A stretch of 64,000 bases of DNA, from positions 434,001-498,000 of the forward strand of contig BGKB01000036.1 of assembly GCA_003116975.1 (NCBI GenBank), given 5' to 3'. The stretch is from Aurantiochytrium sp. KH105. Taxonomy: Eukaryota > Sar > Bigyra > Thraustochytrida > Thraustochytriidae. The position numbers and the translations under genes were made by a program. The notes beneath the pieces were generated by a model. It searched no databases. It was given only the letters and a program-made list of their open reading frames with translations, and was not told the DNA's origin. Shown here piece after piece: positions 1-11,100 of this stretch; the first letter of the stretch is position 1; every line of letters starts with the position of its first letter.

Positions 1-294
1 CCGTCCTCGCGCTGGTTGGTCGCGCGCTCGTCCGAGCTTCTTCTCGCTCTGCCAGGCGCGCGCCTCGATACCTCTCGGGCTCGCCTCGCCTCCTCCGGCG
101 CCCGCGGGCGCGGCGCTCGCTCGCTCTCGCGCGCGCGCTCGGGCTGCTCTCCTCGGCGCGCTCTGCGCTCGGCTGCGCGCGGGCGGCCGGGCTCGTGGCG
201 TCGGGGCGCGCGCGATCCGAGGTTTCGGGTTTGGCGACGCAGGGCGAGCGATGCCCAGCAACGCAACAGACAGCGGCACTAACAAGCAGCACGA

Positions 295-326
295 GAGACG
301 AGACGAGACGAGACGAGACGAGACGA
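295..326. repeat. (GAGAC)n pentanucleotide microsatellite
   Basis: About six perfect tandem copies of the pentamer GAGAC are visible. It is one of several pentanucleotide arrays found in intergenic DNA across the window. Confidence 0.9.
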
Positions 327-609
327 CCAAGAGCACCAGCGAGCCGGCGCAGAGGGGACGGACGCCAGAGCGCAGGGCCCGCTCGCGGTCGCGCGCGACG
401 CCGGGCGGCGCTCAGGTCTCGCGTTGAGGCGAGCAGCGGCGAGCGGAGTCGGGTCCGGGTCGCTGATAACCTCGGCTGCTGCCAAGAGTTACTACTAGGC
501 CTACCTGCCACGGACAGCCACCCTGGCCAGTGGTATCCAATGCGATCCATACCTAACAAACGCCACGTTGTCATACCCTTGGGTCCGACTGACCGCAAGA
601 TCAGAGATC

Positions 610-647
610 TTGCCTTGCCTTGCCTGGCCTTGCCTGGCCTTGCCTTG
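610..647. repeat. (CCTTG/CCTGG)n pentanucleotide array
   Basis: Roughly seven alternating copies of CCTTG and CCTGG occur in tandem in gene-free DNA. Confidence 0.85.
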
Positions 648-2822
648 TAAGACGTGTCTTGCCGGCAGCCATGGCGAGCCTGCGCTCGCGCGGAGCCCAC
701 GAAGTTGCTTGCGACAGAGCGGCACGGCAGGCCCGAGCAAGAAATTGCCAACACCATCGACGGGCGAAAAGAAGGAAAGAAAGAAAGTGCCGGAAACAAA
801 AGTTGAAGTGAAAGTGGGCGCGCGTGTTTATAGCCACCACTTCCGTCGCCCGCCTCGCCCCCTAAGACCGTGTATACCACCCCCTGCACGCGCCCGTCAG
901 CCAGCTCGCGCGCTTTAGGGCAAGGAGACCAGGCAAAAAGGTCTGTATCGATCGATCGCAACAGCCTGCCACTGCTGCATGCATCGATCGCTTGTCTTCC
1001 TTGGTAATGTGAACAGTGGCAGACAGTTCGGTCGCGAGACTGTTCCTGGCAAAGGCGGGATAATCCGAACGGGATGGTTTCGATCAATTGCTGCGTGGCT
1101 TTGTGAACCACGTCGCTGCGGATGGCACCGATGGTCGCGGCCTCGACCAGTCCGTTCGTGTTATCGCGAAAGCCTGTATCGTGCACTGTCAATGTGCCAC
1201 ATCGAGCGCGGCCTTGAGTGCACCCAGCTCGCGATGCGATGCACAATGTAGGGAGAATCCTTGCGAGGGATCGCGTCCAGATCGCGTTCGACGTACCGCT
1301 CGACTGCGTTGCCAATGAATATGCAAATGGACATGATCGAGATTATCAGGTCTTGTCCTGGATTTTGCACCGCAGAATTATGGATGACGCATGTGCGTTG
1401 GTACAGTCTTGTCTTGCCCGGGCGGCGGCAAAATCGCCCTCTGACACCGCCGTATTCATCGCCACTAGCGAACGATCCGCCGGCGCAGCCAATATTCTCT
1501 CTCGCATGGCACGCATCGGAAAGAAAAGCAAAAAGCGCACAAATCGTCCCAGGGGTGAGGCGAATGCGAACGCCACGAGCAAAGCTACACTAAAACCAAA
1601 ACCAAAACCAAAATATACAAACCAAGACAGAAATCCCAAACTGAAACCGGGACATCAAACCAATCCCGTACCCATACCCGAAGCCGAAGCCGAAGTAGCG
1701 CACGAGCTAGCGACCAAGAAAGTAAAGCTGGGGCACGCTCGCGAGCAGACGAAAGCTTTAGCATGGGCACGGCGCACAGTTGCGTACAGTTGCGAACGCA
1801 CGCGCGACGTCTGCTATGTGCATACATTAGGATGAAGAGTACGATGAAGCCGCAGGCAGGAATGAGGACCAGAACGAGAACTTTAGGATGAGGGAGTCAA
1901 TGAGCGAGGGGCGAGCGACTTTCAAGCGGACGAAGATTGTCAGCGCTCTCGTCGTGAATCCAGAGAGCTGCGACCCGACGCCCATTTAGCAAGTCAATGC
2001 TGAGATATCGGAGCTAACCAGCCTTTGTAGCACGCGCTGGACTAATCCGTATCTCCCAAAGGGTTCTCGACTGACCTACATGCGTTGCCAACATAGCTGG
2101 CTGAAGCGCATTCTTCAAATTGACTATTCTTAATTGCCGGGAAACAGGCTCAAGCGCTTTCTGAGAACGTGAATGGTCTTTGTGCTCAATCGAGTCGGCT
2201 GCGGCACGATACCATTTCGACATATGACAGTTTTCCCGACTTCGAAAGAGCAAACTCATCTCTTTTTCAACCACCGACTTCAGTCAAAATATGCAAAGAA
2301 GAGATGACATCATCAACTGTTGATTATCCAGAGCTCATCCTAGACATGGAGAATCATATTAGAAATAGGTTGCAAACTATCTGCCTCGAGCATTACCCAT
2401 GGCGGTTCATTCTTCCGCAGCAATAGCAACCCCAATCTCAAGTCACGGTTGGTATGCTAGTGGCGGCCGCGACGGCCGCTAGCGGCTAGGCGAGTCAAAC
2501 TTGTTCTTTTTGTTCTCATTGCCGTTCCTTTGGGTCTCGGAGTTATCGCGGCTCTCGATCGATCCCGCTCGTCGGACGATTACCGTCGCGCAGAACCATT
2601 CTCCGTGGCCGCAGGCAGCGACAGCGGCGACGCAAAGGCTCCGCTGATGCTGGCCAGCCGCTCTGGCGGGAGAGAGCTGCGCGACGCAGACGCAAAGGCA
2701 AACGCGAAGGCGAAGGCGAAGGCGAAGGCAATTCGCTTCGCCCCGCTGCAGACGCGGACCGAGCGTCCCCGTTGCGAGCAAAGTCCTATTCACGTCCGGC
2801 GGCCCAACTCGCAGCAGCGGCT

Positions 2823-4754
2823 ATGGGCGTGCTGCGGACTTCGTACGCGAGCGATGTCCCCTTTGGAGTGCTGCTGCGACTCATGATGATCTTTGCGCCG
2901 GGGTATTTGCATCCGGGTGCGTTTGTTTTTCAAATTACCGCGAGCTCGTGGGCTCGCATCTTTGGCTCGCATGCTTGGCCTGCCAACTCGCCTTGCCCGA
3001 TCGAGTCGTGTTACACTTGCGGCCTAATCGAACATCACCAAAATGACGCTGACCTTCCTCACAAACAAATGATCCTCACCGACGTATGAAAAAACGCAGA
3101 TGAATTCTTCCAAACGCAAGAGGTCGCATCCAAGTGGATCCTCGGCTATGACACCTTTGTTCCCTGGGAGTTCTCGTGTGAGCATGACGGGCTGCTGTAC
3201 AGAAGCGTCGTACCGCCACTTGTAAGCTGCGGAGTGCCGTTTTGCCTGCTCAAACATACGTGGCTTCACGCTTCGAGCCTCTGGGCGCTTGTTTTACCAC
3301 GCCTTTTCGTATTTGGACTCTCCCTCGTTGCAGATTGGTGCGTTCGTCGCGTGTTCGGCGAGCGCACATTCTTCGTGTACCGCTCGTCATGGGTCAGCAT
3401 TGTTCTTTTGGCCAGACCTCTCGCAAACTCACTCGCTGTCCTCTTGTTTGTGTTCTGTGCCTATGCTGGCTTCATGCGCCGGCCAGCAACCTTGGGCGCC
3501 TGCGCCGCAGCTGGAATTTTTATACACGTCACATTCCCGGCCTTTGTTCTCCCTATTGCCTTCTTCTGGGTATATCTCGAAGCGCTGCACGCCCTCAAAG
3601 CGCCGCCCCAGGAAAATGAAGACACTTGCGCGAGCACAAACGCATGGGTACAACCTCAACAGGGAAGCGTGATGTTTTTGGCGCGCGCTCTCGTACCGCG
3701 TCTGGCAAGGGCCTTGCTCGGCGCGGGGCTTTGCGTTCTCATCTTTGTGAGCGCGGACTCCATCTATGTGAACGCGATGGAGGACTGCCGTTCAGAGACA
3801 TCACCCCTACCGTCATGGCTGCGTGAACCCCTTGGCCGCGGGGGCGTCCAGCTCACGCTGACGCCCCTTAACAACCTCATCTACAATACCCGCTTCGCTA
3901 ACCTGGCCCAGCATGGTCTGCACCCACATTACTTGCATGCGGCAGTAAACATGCAGCTTCTCTTCTCCCCGCTTTGGATTTTCGCACTTTTACGCCGATC
4001 AGCCTTTGCAACCTCAAAGCGGGCCGTCATGGTTGCAGTGATCATGTGCGGGCTTTGCACGCTCTCACTGGCCCCGCACCAGGAACCACGTTTCCTCATG
4101 CCTCTCATTCTCCCCATCGCAGTGCTTACCACGGAAGTTGTTACTCGCAACGGCTACGCGCAATTCTTCTGGCTTGTCTTCAACATTATTCTCGGTATTT
4201 TTTATGGATTTGTGCATCAAGGAGGCGTGGTGCCTGCGCTGTTGGCGATTGAAGGCGAGCTCTTTGAATCACAACAGACGATTCGATGCATCGCCTCGTA
4301 CGAAACGTACATGATGCCGCGCTTCTTGCTCACGGACCACAATGTCACCACCGCAGACCTCATGGGAACCGCACCCGCACGGATCCCCAGCATTCTCCGT
4401 GACGCGGGTTGTCCGGGCGAAGAATGGTACTTTCTCATGCCCGCGTCAGCTTGCGAGGACTTTCCAAAATGTGCTGGGCAGGCACCCGTTGCGTCCTTCT
4501 TTCCGCACTTTTCAGGCGAACGCCCCCCTCGATCGTTGCAGGATCTGCGGCTCGAATTACACAAAATCAGACTCGACGATTTGGACGCCGCAATGACGTC
4601 GTCCGAGGTCCAAACTCAAGACTCAGGCGCTGTCTTGGGCAGTCATGATTTGGAGCATGAGGGCAGCGAGCTCGTCGACAAGACTCGGCTCGAGCTCCTC
4701 CATAAGGACTCCCCAAATGAGGAGACGCTCCTTTGCACGGATCCCCCTCCGTAA
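2823..4754 (+). CDS. PIGZ: GPI mannosyltransferase 4 (PIG-Z/Smp3 type), two exons
   Basis: Exons are 2823..2916 and 3100..4754, giving 582 residues, close to human PIGZ. The donor GTGCGT at 2917 and the acceptor CAG ending at 3099 join to rebuild HPDEFFQ (residues 30-36), the signature of glycosyltransferase family 22. Further family landmarks are LTPLNNLIYN, HQEPRFLMPL in a late membrane segment and HQGGVVPALL near the C-terminal third. The many hydrophobic segments fit an ER multi-pass enzyme that uses dolichol-phosphate mannose to add the fourth mannose to the GPI core. The start is the first ATG of the exon. An in-frame TTG at 2772 is not needed. The last ~45 codons are hydrophilic, extend beyond where human PIGZ ends, and overlap the 3' end of the opposite-strand IQ gene. 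PIG-B is a weaker alternative, because the loop motifs match PIG-Z better. Confidence 0.93.
2917..3099 (+). other. PIGZ intron (183 bp)
   Basis: The intron runs from GT at 2917 (donor GGTGCGT) to AG ending at 3099 (AACGCAG). Splicing splits the Asp codon of HPDEFFQ between exons (G + AT). Without it the frame reads through unrelated residues to a stop near 3089. Confidence 0.92.
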
Positions 4755-7364
4755 AATCATACCGTGAGCGACCCATGCGAGCAACGTCCAGCGCGAGATA
4801 AACTCTCTTTCCACCATGTCCAGCCAGGAGCAAATTGTCTCGCGTACCTCTTCTGGGTCTGTAAACGACAACTCAAACGACTTGCCAGCATTTGGGTAAA
4901 GACGAACGTCCGTCATGTTCAAAAGGTGTTTCTTGCGATGCAAGTATCGCTCGAGCGTCTCCTTCCACTCGGCGTCCTCGCGTCGCATCGTCTCCGCGCT
5001 TTCGTTCATTTCGCGCTGCAAGCGCGCAATCTCCTTTTGAATGTCCTTCATGAGTATGTCTTCCAAAAAAGCAGCATGTGTTTCAACATCAAAGCGCTGC
5101 GGCGCGCCGTGCACCCACATGACCACGATACCATCGTGCTCGAGTTCCTCCTGCGTGAATCCTTTCAATAGGTTTTCCGCCTCTTGCTCTTCGCGAGTCA
5201 TAAAGGCGCCGTCTCTGGAGTGTCGCGAGAGCTGCCACAGCGGCACGCGCCCTCCCTGATCAATCTCGCGTCGTGCTTCCAGAAGCGCTTCTGCGCTGCG
5301 CTTGCGCTCCATCACAAGCGCCAGCCGTTTGATGTGCAAGAGGTTCTTGCGTAGTTCAGTCAGCAATGGCGACGAGTACCGTTCATCAAAAAGGAGCTTC
5401 ATCTTTTGTCTTTCACCGAGTGTCCGACAGCCACCCTCTGCCATCTCAAAGAGGTACTCTTGCTGTCGCGCCATAAAGGCTTGGCGACCCAGATATCCAC
5501 GAAAGAACCTCTGGATGTCTAGACTGGCGTAATAACGCGACGACCAGCGCGCAAAGGCTCCCTCTATGGTCCGGAAACGACTGCCCTGCATCATACGCCG
5601 CAACGTTTTTCGCTGAATAATAAAGGTCCTCCATGACGCAAATCGAGCGCGTTTGCGCTCTCCGAAAATCTTTGCAAGTTTGCGCTTGATGACTCGACGT
5701 TGTCGGAGCTTGGTTCGTAAAACGTTGCGCGCAATCCTTGCGCGCACCATTTGCTGAATAATAATCGCTGCATTCCGGTCACGACGTTTCCGACGCGTCT
5801 CGAGTCGGCCCACAAAACCGCGACCGACACGTTGTATATCGCGCACCGCAGCTTTGTGCCGCTCTCTTCGAATAGTCGCAGCATTGCGACGCCACATGTC
5901 CCAGCTATAGCGAACGCGGTGGCCGTCGGCCCTGCCCGCCAAGACACGCACATGCTGTCGAACGCGCACGAAACGTTTCCACCCGGAAAAGGTGCGGAAC
6001 TTTGCGTTCGAAGACATACGTAATAGCATTCGTCGTACAAGCTTTTCCTGGTGGGCAATCTTTCGTCTTGCGAGCTTGAGGACGACCTTTGCGAGTACTG
6101 TGCGAGCGAAAGCCTGGATCGTGAGCGTCGCCTGAAGATTGCGACGCCGACGCGCAAGTTCTTGCTGTGCTAAAAATCGTCGCCACGATGCCTGGACAAT
6201 GAGTGCGCTGCAAAGTCGGTCTTCTTTTGACTTTCGCACCCAGGAGTGCCAATGTCCAAACGTCCATTCTTTCATGTACGAGCTTGAGAACCCTGCGAGG
6301 AGGCGTCGGCGCTTCTCGAGCTTGACATGCTCGTGCCAGCCCACAAACGCCGTGTACAGACCTCGATTTCGCATGCGCGCTACGGCGTGACGCAAGAGTG
6401 CTTCATGTCGAAGCCTGCGCTTCTCATCCTCGATGAGTCTCCGTCTCTGTTCCGCGAGATCGCGTAGTCGTCTCTTTTCGCGGATTCGCACCCTGTGAAG
6501 CTCCTCTTGACTCTTTTTGTATGCACGCAATGTGCGAAGGAATTCTTGCTTGGATCCCATTGGCACGGGCAGAAGCGATTCAAGCTGAGCTGGTGGTGGC
6601 AAAAACATTTCGTGTTCCTTGTCATTCTCGTCGTCGGAGTCTCCATCACCATAGAAGGCGCTCGCGCTTGTGAGTCCACTGCTTCCGCCCGCATCGAGTC
6701 CTGCACTCGAACCCTCGTGAGGCTCTTGTCCTCCTCGTCCTCCTCCTCCTCCTTCGATGTCGTCGATTTCGTCGTCGTCATCTACAATACTGGTGAGACT
6801 CTTGCTTTTCAGTGGGCTGAGTTTTGGCTTGAACATGGACGAAAAACCTTCACGTTTCTCCTTGGCGCGTCGCTGCGCAATTTCCTGATCAAATTTGCGG
6901 TTCTCCTCCTCGGCGAGTTCTTCTGCGATGCGTCTGCGTTCCGTTTCTTCTCTTTCCAGGCGACAACACTCGTCGCAAGCTTCTCGGCTTGTGCGCTCGA
7001 CAGGCGGTCTCCCGTTGCTTTTTCGCAGGCCGAGCGCCGTGTCCGTCGAGCAGCGCAAGCATCGATTGTTGAGGGTTTTTGCCAGTTTGCCGCTCCTATA
7101 GATATCATTGACGTCTGTCTGATGAAAGTCGAAAAGCGTCCCCGAGAGCTGGTGCTCTGCACCGCGTCTGCGCGTCTCTACGCCGAATTTGGTCAGGAGG
7201 TTCACCTCTGGCGGTCGCAAGATTTCCCGTGGCCGTGGCGGTCTTGTCATGGCCAGTTCATCGTTGCTTAGTGGGGCACGTCGGCGAGACCGATTTCTGC
7301 TTCCGCCTCCATCGCTAATACCGCTGCTTGCCCGCTGTCTTTTGCGCGAGCTCGCGAGCCGCAT
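4623..7364 (-). CDS. IQ-motif protein with SFI1-like W repeats (913 aa)
   Basis: A single open frame of 913 residues from the ATG at 7364. Five IQ-like calmodulin/centrin-binding motifs are visible at about residues 389-400, 415-426, 509-520, 536-547 and 617-628 (for example VQASWRRFLAQ and IQRFFRGYLGR). Between them are tryptophan-centred helices (AFVGWHEHV, FGHWHSWV, FSGWKRFV, FASWRTFI, AFARWSSR) resembling the repeats of SFI1-type centrin binders. The N-terminal third is basic then acidic/glycine-rich, with paired cysteines C102-x2-C105 and C130-x2-C133 that could bind zinc. The remainder is Arg/Glu-rich coiled coil. I do not recognise the exact orthologue. A cytoskeletal, basal-body or axonemal role is inferred from the motifs and from the head-to-head neighbour CFAP46. 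Its 3' coding end overlaps PIGZ by 132 bp. Confidence 0.85.
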   Translation of the reverse strand: MRLASSRKRQRASSGISDGGGSRNRSRRRAPLSNDELAMTRPPRPREILRPPEVNLLTKFGVETRRRGAEHQLSGTLFDFHQTDVNDIYRSGKLAKTLNNRCLRCSTDTALGLRKSNGRPPVERTSREACDECCRLEREETERRRIAEELAEEENRKFDQEIAQRRAKEKREGFSSMFKPKLSPLKSKSLTSIVDDDDEIDDIEGGGGGRGGQEPHEGSSAGLDAGGSSGLTSASAFYGDGDSDDENDKEHEMFLPPPAQLESLLPVPMGSKQEFLRTLRAYKKSQEELHRVRIREKRRLRDLAEQRRRLIEDEKRRLRHEALLRHAVARMRNRGLYTAFVGWHEHVKLEKRRRLLAGFSSSYMKEWTFGHWHSWVRKSKEDRLCSALIVQASWRRFLAQQELARRRRNLQATLTIQAFARTVLAKVVLKLARRKIAHQEKLVRRMLLRMSSNAKFRTFSGWKRFVRVRQHVRVLAGRADGHRVRYSWDMWRRNAATIRRERHKAAVRDIQRVGRGFVGRLETRRKRRDRNAAIIIQQMVRARIARNVLRTKLRQRRVIKRKLAKIFGERKRARFASWRTFIIQRKTLRRMMQGSRFRTIEGAFARWSSRYYASLDIQRFFRGYLGRQAFMARQQEYLFEMAEGGCRTLGERQKMKLLFDERYSSPLLTELRKNLLHIKRLALVMERKRSAEALLEARREIDQGGRVPLWQLSRHSRDGAFMTREEQEAENLLKGFTQEELEHDGIVVMWVHGAPQRFDVETHAAFLEDILMKDIQKEIARLQREMNESAETMRREDAEWKETLERYLHRKKHLLNMTDVRLYPNAGKSFELSFTDPEEVRETICSWLDMVEREFISRWTLLAWVAHGMILRRGIRAKERLLIWGVLMEELEPSLVDELAALMLQIMTAQDSA

Positions 7365-8161
7365 CTGCCGTCGCCGCTATTGCTGGTGGCGGTGGTGCTG
7401 CTGGTGGCGGTGCTGCTGCCGCCGCAGATGATAATAATGACGATAATTGTGATGCAGCTGCAGCTGTTGCTGCAGCTGCTCACGTACAGCGTTTTGCTTG
7501 ACGACTCACCGCGTGCGCTTTCGCTGTGTTCTCGCCGATCGACCGTGTGCCCAAGAACGGTGTGTGCTACTTCTATCAAGCAAGCCTTCCTTGACAGTGA
7601 CTTGGGCGTACGTTCAGGACACTTGATTCATGTCTCCTATGCTAAAAAGGCCGCAGCATTGACATGAAGAAGTTTTGCACTGCAGCTCTCTCTTCTCTTC
7701 ATTGCCTCTCGGTTTTTTTCACTCACAACAGCGGCGACGCAGCGAGCAGCAGCAAGGCGGTCGAGCGTGTCGTTCGCGACACCGAGCGAGCGGAGGCACG
7801 TGCGAGCACGCCCTGGCGGCAGGAAATTGATTGTGCCAGATAAGGAACAAGAACATGATGTACCGGAAGCAAGGTTCAGTCGCACGCGAGCGAGCCATGT
7901 AACCATCCGCGGCGTGCAACGGCAACAAGCAAGCAGACGAAGGCCCAAGCCTGCTTGCTTGCCTTGTCAACTAGAAAGGACCAAGCGAGCGAGGGCCCAG
8001 GACCTGGGTATCGTCGAGCTCTGTAGCCTGCAGCTGCGTGCCTGCCGGCCTGGCTGCCTCATTGTCAGATCGAACGGAGGCAGGAGCCCTCGTCTTGGCT
8101 CGCGAGCAGACCAGTCGGCCTTGGCTCCTTCCGTAGCGAGAATTGGAGGCTCCCAAGAACC
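7365..8161. promoter_or_regulatory. Divergent intergenic region between IQ gene and CFAP46
   Basis: 797 bp separate the two start codons of head-to-head genes, so both promoters must lie here. The IQ-gene side is rich in GCT/GGT/CAG triplet runs (about 7380-7480). The CFAP46 side is GC-rich, and the ATG context ACCATGG is near-ideal for initiation. No TATA-like box or known ciliary factor site is obvious. Confidence 0.5.
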
Positions 8162-11100
8162 ATGGAGGACGCACTTCGCGTGAGGCTCCTGCGCGTCGGC
8201 GAAGACGCTCGAGTTGCTGGGGTCGAAGGTGCCGACAGCGGTCGCGCGCAAGCGAAAGAGCAGCATCCAGAGACAGACAGCGGCGAAGACGAGACCGACA
8301 AACACGCGAAAGCGCGACACGAACTCGAGGCCTGCTTTGCGCTCTTGTGCGAGTACAATGGCGAGCCGAGGATCGCCGTGGAGCTACTTGTCATTTGCGC
8401 GGAAGCAGCGCTCAAGTTTGATGCGCTAGTCATTGCAGAAAGGAGCGCAGAGCTTTGCTTCACGCGAGGCAAGGTCCGAGATCAGTTCTACTGCCGAGCT
8501 CTCTTTGTCAAAGCGCTCATCGAGCACAAGTCGCTGCAACGAGGCGATGTTCTGTCACGAGCACTTTCTGCATCCGAGCATATTGACGCCGCTGTTGATG
8601 TTTGTCTCGATCCCGTGCGCAAGGACGCGTACTCCTTTCTCGTCTACAACGCTTCAGTGATCGCGTGGCAGGTCATGAGACCAATCATGCGTCAGGGGTG
8701 CCGGCATCACACTCTCAAGCTCCTTTCCAAGCTCTGCGAGGCTCTGAATGCTGCTGACGACCCGCATAAGGCATGGCGTGCGCGGCTCGGCCTGGCCCTC
8801 GCGCTGGCGCACAATGAGGTCGGGGCCCAGGCCCCTGCCCAGGCCGAAGCGAAGCGTGCTCTCGACCTCGTGCAAGAAGTCGATCCTACGAGCGAAATTG
8901 CACGTGAAACAAATGCACTCTGCGTTCATATTCAGCAACAAGGCGCTCTCGCGGCAGCGAAAACGGCGCGCACGCAGGGAGACGTGCAGCCCATTCTTCA
9001 ATGCATTCGGTCAGGGATTATCGCTGATCAGGCAGGAATCGAGGCAGAACTTCAGGAATCGCTGAAAACTGCTGTGGCTGCAGGAAACCAGGCCGCGGAG
9101 GATGGCGACAGCCAAGATGACGAAATGAAGACGAGAAATGCTCGCACCAGTATTGGGGTCATTGGTGTCGGGCGCGCTGCGCTTCGCGCACACCTCTACG
9201 AACTGAGCGAAGAGTGCATGTCGATTGCTGTGCGTTTGCCTGCTCGTGTCAGGACGGCTGTGGACGAAATTGATCTTGACCTCTTTCGCGCCGAATGGCT
9301 GGCAGAGTGTCCCACTGCCACGGCGGAGATGGCGAGCACGGGACAACGGCCACTTTCGGGTTCGAAAGGCAGTGGTGCCGCCGCGACGTCGGAAAAGACG
9401 GCTCGGGCCATGAACCTCGCGAAGCGCATCCAAGCCATGAGACTTCTCGACCGGTGCATCTCTCTGTGTTTGCGCCTTCATCAGCCTGGTCTTCTTGAGG
9501 AAACTTGCCTCGTGACCTGGAACATTGGCTTGCCACTCTTGCAGCCGCATCTTCGGACGCATGTTCACAAGGCATTTAGCAGTGCTGCAAGCGCACTCGA
9601 AGAGGTTGACTCGCCACTGCTCGAGCTGCGCGCACATCTTCACAGTGAGCTCGCAAAGTGTGAGATGGCGTCTGACTTTTTGCAGCGCGCAAATGATCAG
9701 GTAGAAAAGGCTATGCACCTGCAGCGAAGCAGCCAAATGAACCAAGAGTCCAATACCGAGAATAATAGCGATCTCACTCGCTTTCTTAAACCCATGCAAG
9801 AGAAACTGCGTCTCAAGTCCAGTATTTACAACGAGCCTGAGAACCCGCTTGAGCAAGCGATTCTTCAGGTCGAACAGGCCAAAGATGCTGGAGAAAAGCA
9901 CCTCAAGGCTTCTCTTTTGATGCGCGCTGCAGCATTTCTGGATCAGCATCATGACGAGAGTCTCGAGCAGTCAAGTCGTGAGCAGCACAATCATACCGGA
10001 GCGGCGGCGGAGGACAAGGAGGAAGGGGCAGAAGCGGCAACCCAAGACGCCGATGCCCGTGCACCCGAGCAGATTGCTCACAACGTTACAAGCATCGCGC
10101 TCTGGGCCGAGATCGCCCAACTAGCTTCTACTCTTCGTCTTTTACCACTCACCGAGCGCGCAGCGCAGCACGTGCTGGTTTCCGACAACGAAGAGGATAC
10201 TACAGAGTTACCCGAAGGTGTCGATGCCAAATCGTGGTCTTTACAGCGCGCTCGTGTGCACTTTGTTTTTGCAGACGCCCTCGCACGGCAGCTGCAGACC
10301 GTTCCTGTGGACGACCTCGTTCCCAAGGTTGCAAACATGCACGTTCGGACTCTGGGCCTCCTTGTTCCAACACCCATCGAGAACCCGGAAGCGATTGACG
10401 ATCCGCTCGATGAGGACTCGGAAGACGCAAATAGAGCCACCGAAGAGAGCAGAAACATTGTCTCGCCCGCGGACATGGCCTTTGACTGGCTACCGTGGCA
10501 AGACGCTCCATTCCCAGAAGACCTGCCTCAGCGCAAAGATGAGGTGGTGAAGCAAATTGTCGCTGCTCTCAAGATCGGCAGCACGCTTTGCGAATCCTGG
10601 CTCGTTGAAAACGCGGCCACTTATCTGTGGAATTTTCACCTTCATGTCTTCAATGGGCCCATTCAGCGCTTTCAATTTGTCACGGATGCTCTCATCGACG
10701 GCCTGCAAGAGGTTGTCTCTGCACTTGTCGAGCTCGATCCTGAGGAGCGCAATGACACAATGTACTGTGCAGTCGCCTGTGCTCTTGCCCAAAGTCTCGA
10801 AGGCCGTGCTCTTCGAACACAAATGCTGCAGGGCCAGACTGCAAATGCAGATGATGATTTGCGTCGTGCCGCGGAAGTATGCATTCAAACTCTTGCAGAC
10901 AAATCGCCGAGGATTACCAAGGAGCTCATTGCCACGCTGCAGCGCGTCCAGCGTCGGAGAAAGTCGCCGCAGCCACTTCCAGATGATCTTCTTGCGCGAG
11001 GATTTGCCGTCATTGAGCTTTTACGCCTCGAAGGGGGCTTTGTTGCACCGGAAGAGAAACAATCACTTTTGGAGTCCTTTGTGGGTCAAATACAAGGCCA

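Larger units (their letters stand above)
1..2822. other. Gene-free GC-rich leading segment
   Basis: No frame here shows a recognisable domain or gene-like composition. The open frames are short, arginine/alanine-rich and overlap on both strands, as expected of GC-rich noncoding DNA. The segment contains a GAGAC pentamer array, a CCTTG/CCTGG array, a short run of CCAAAA repeats near 1591-1612 and a GCGAAG run near 2702-2730. The part next to 2823 should hold the promoter and 5' UTR of PIGZ, but I see no defining core-promoter motif. Confidence 0.6.
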
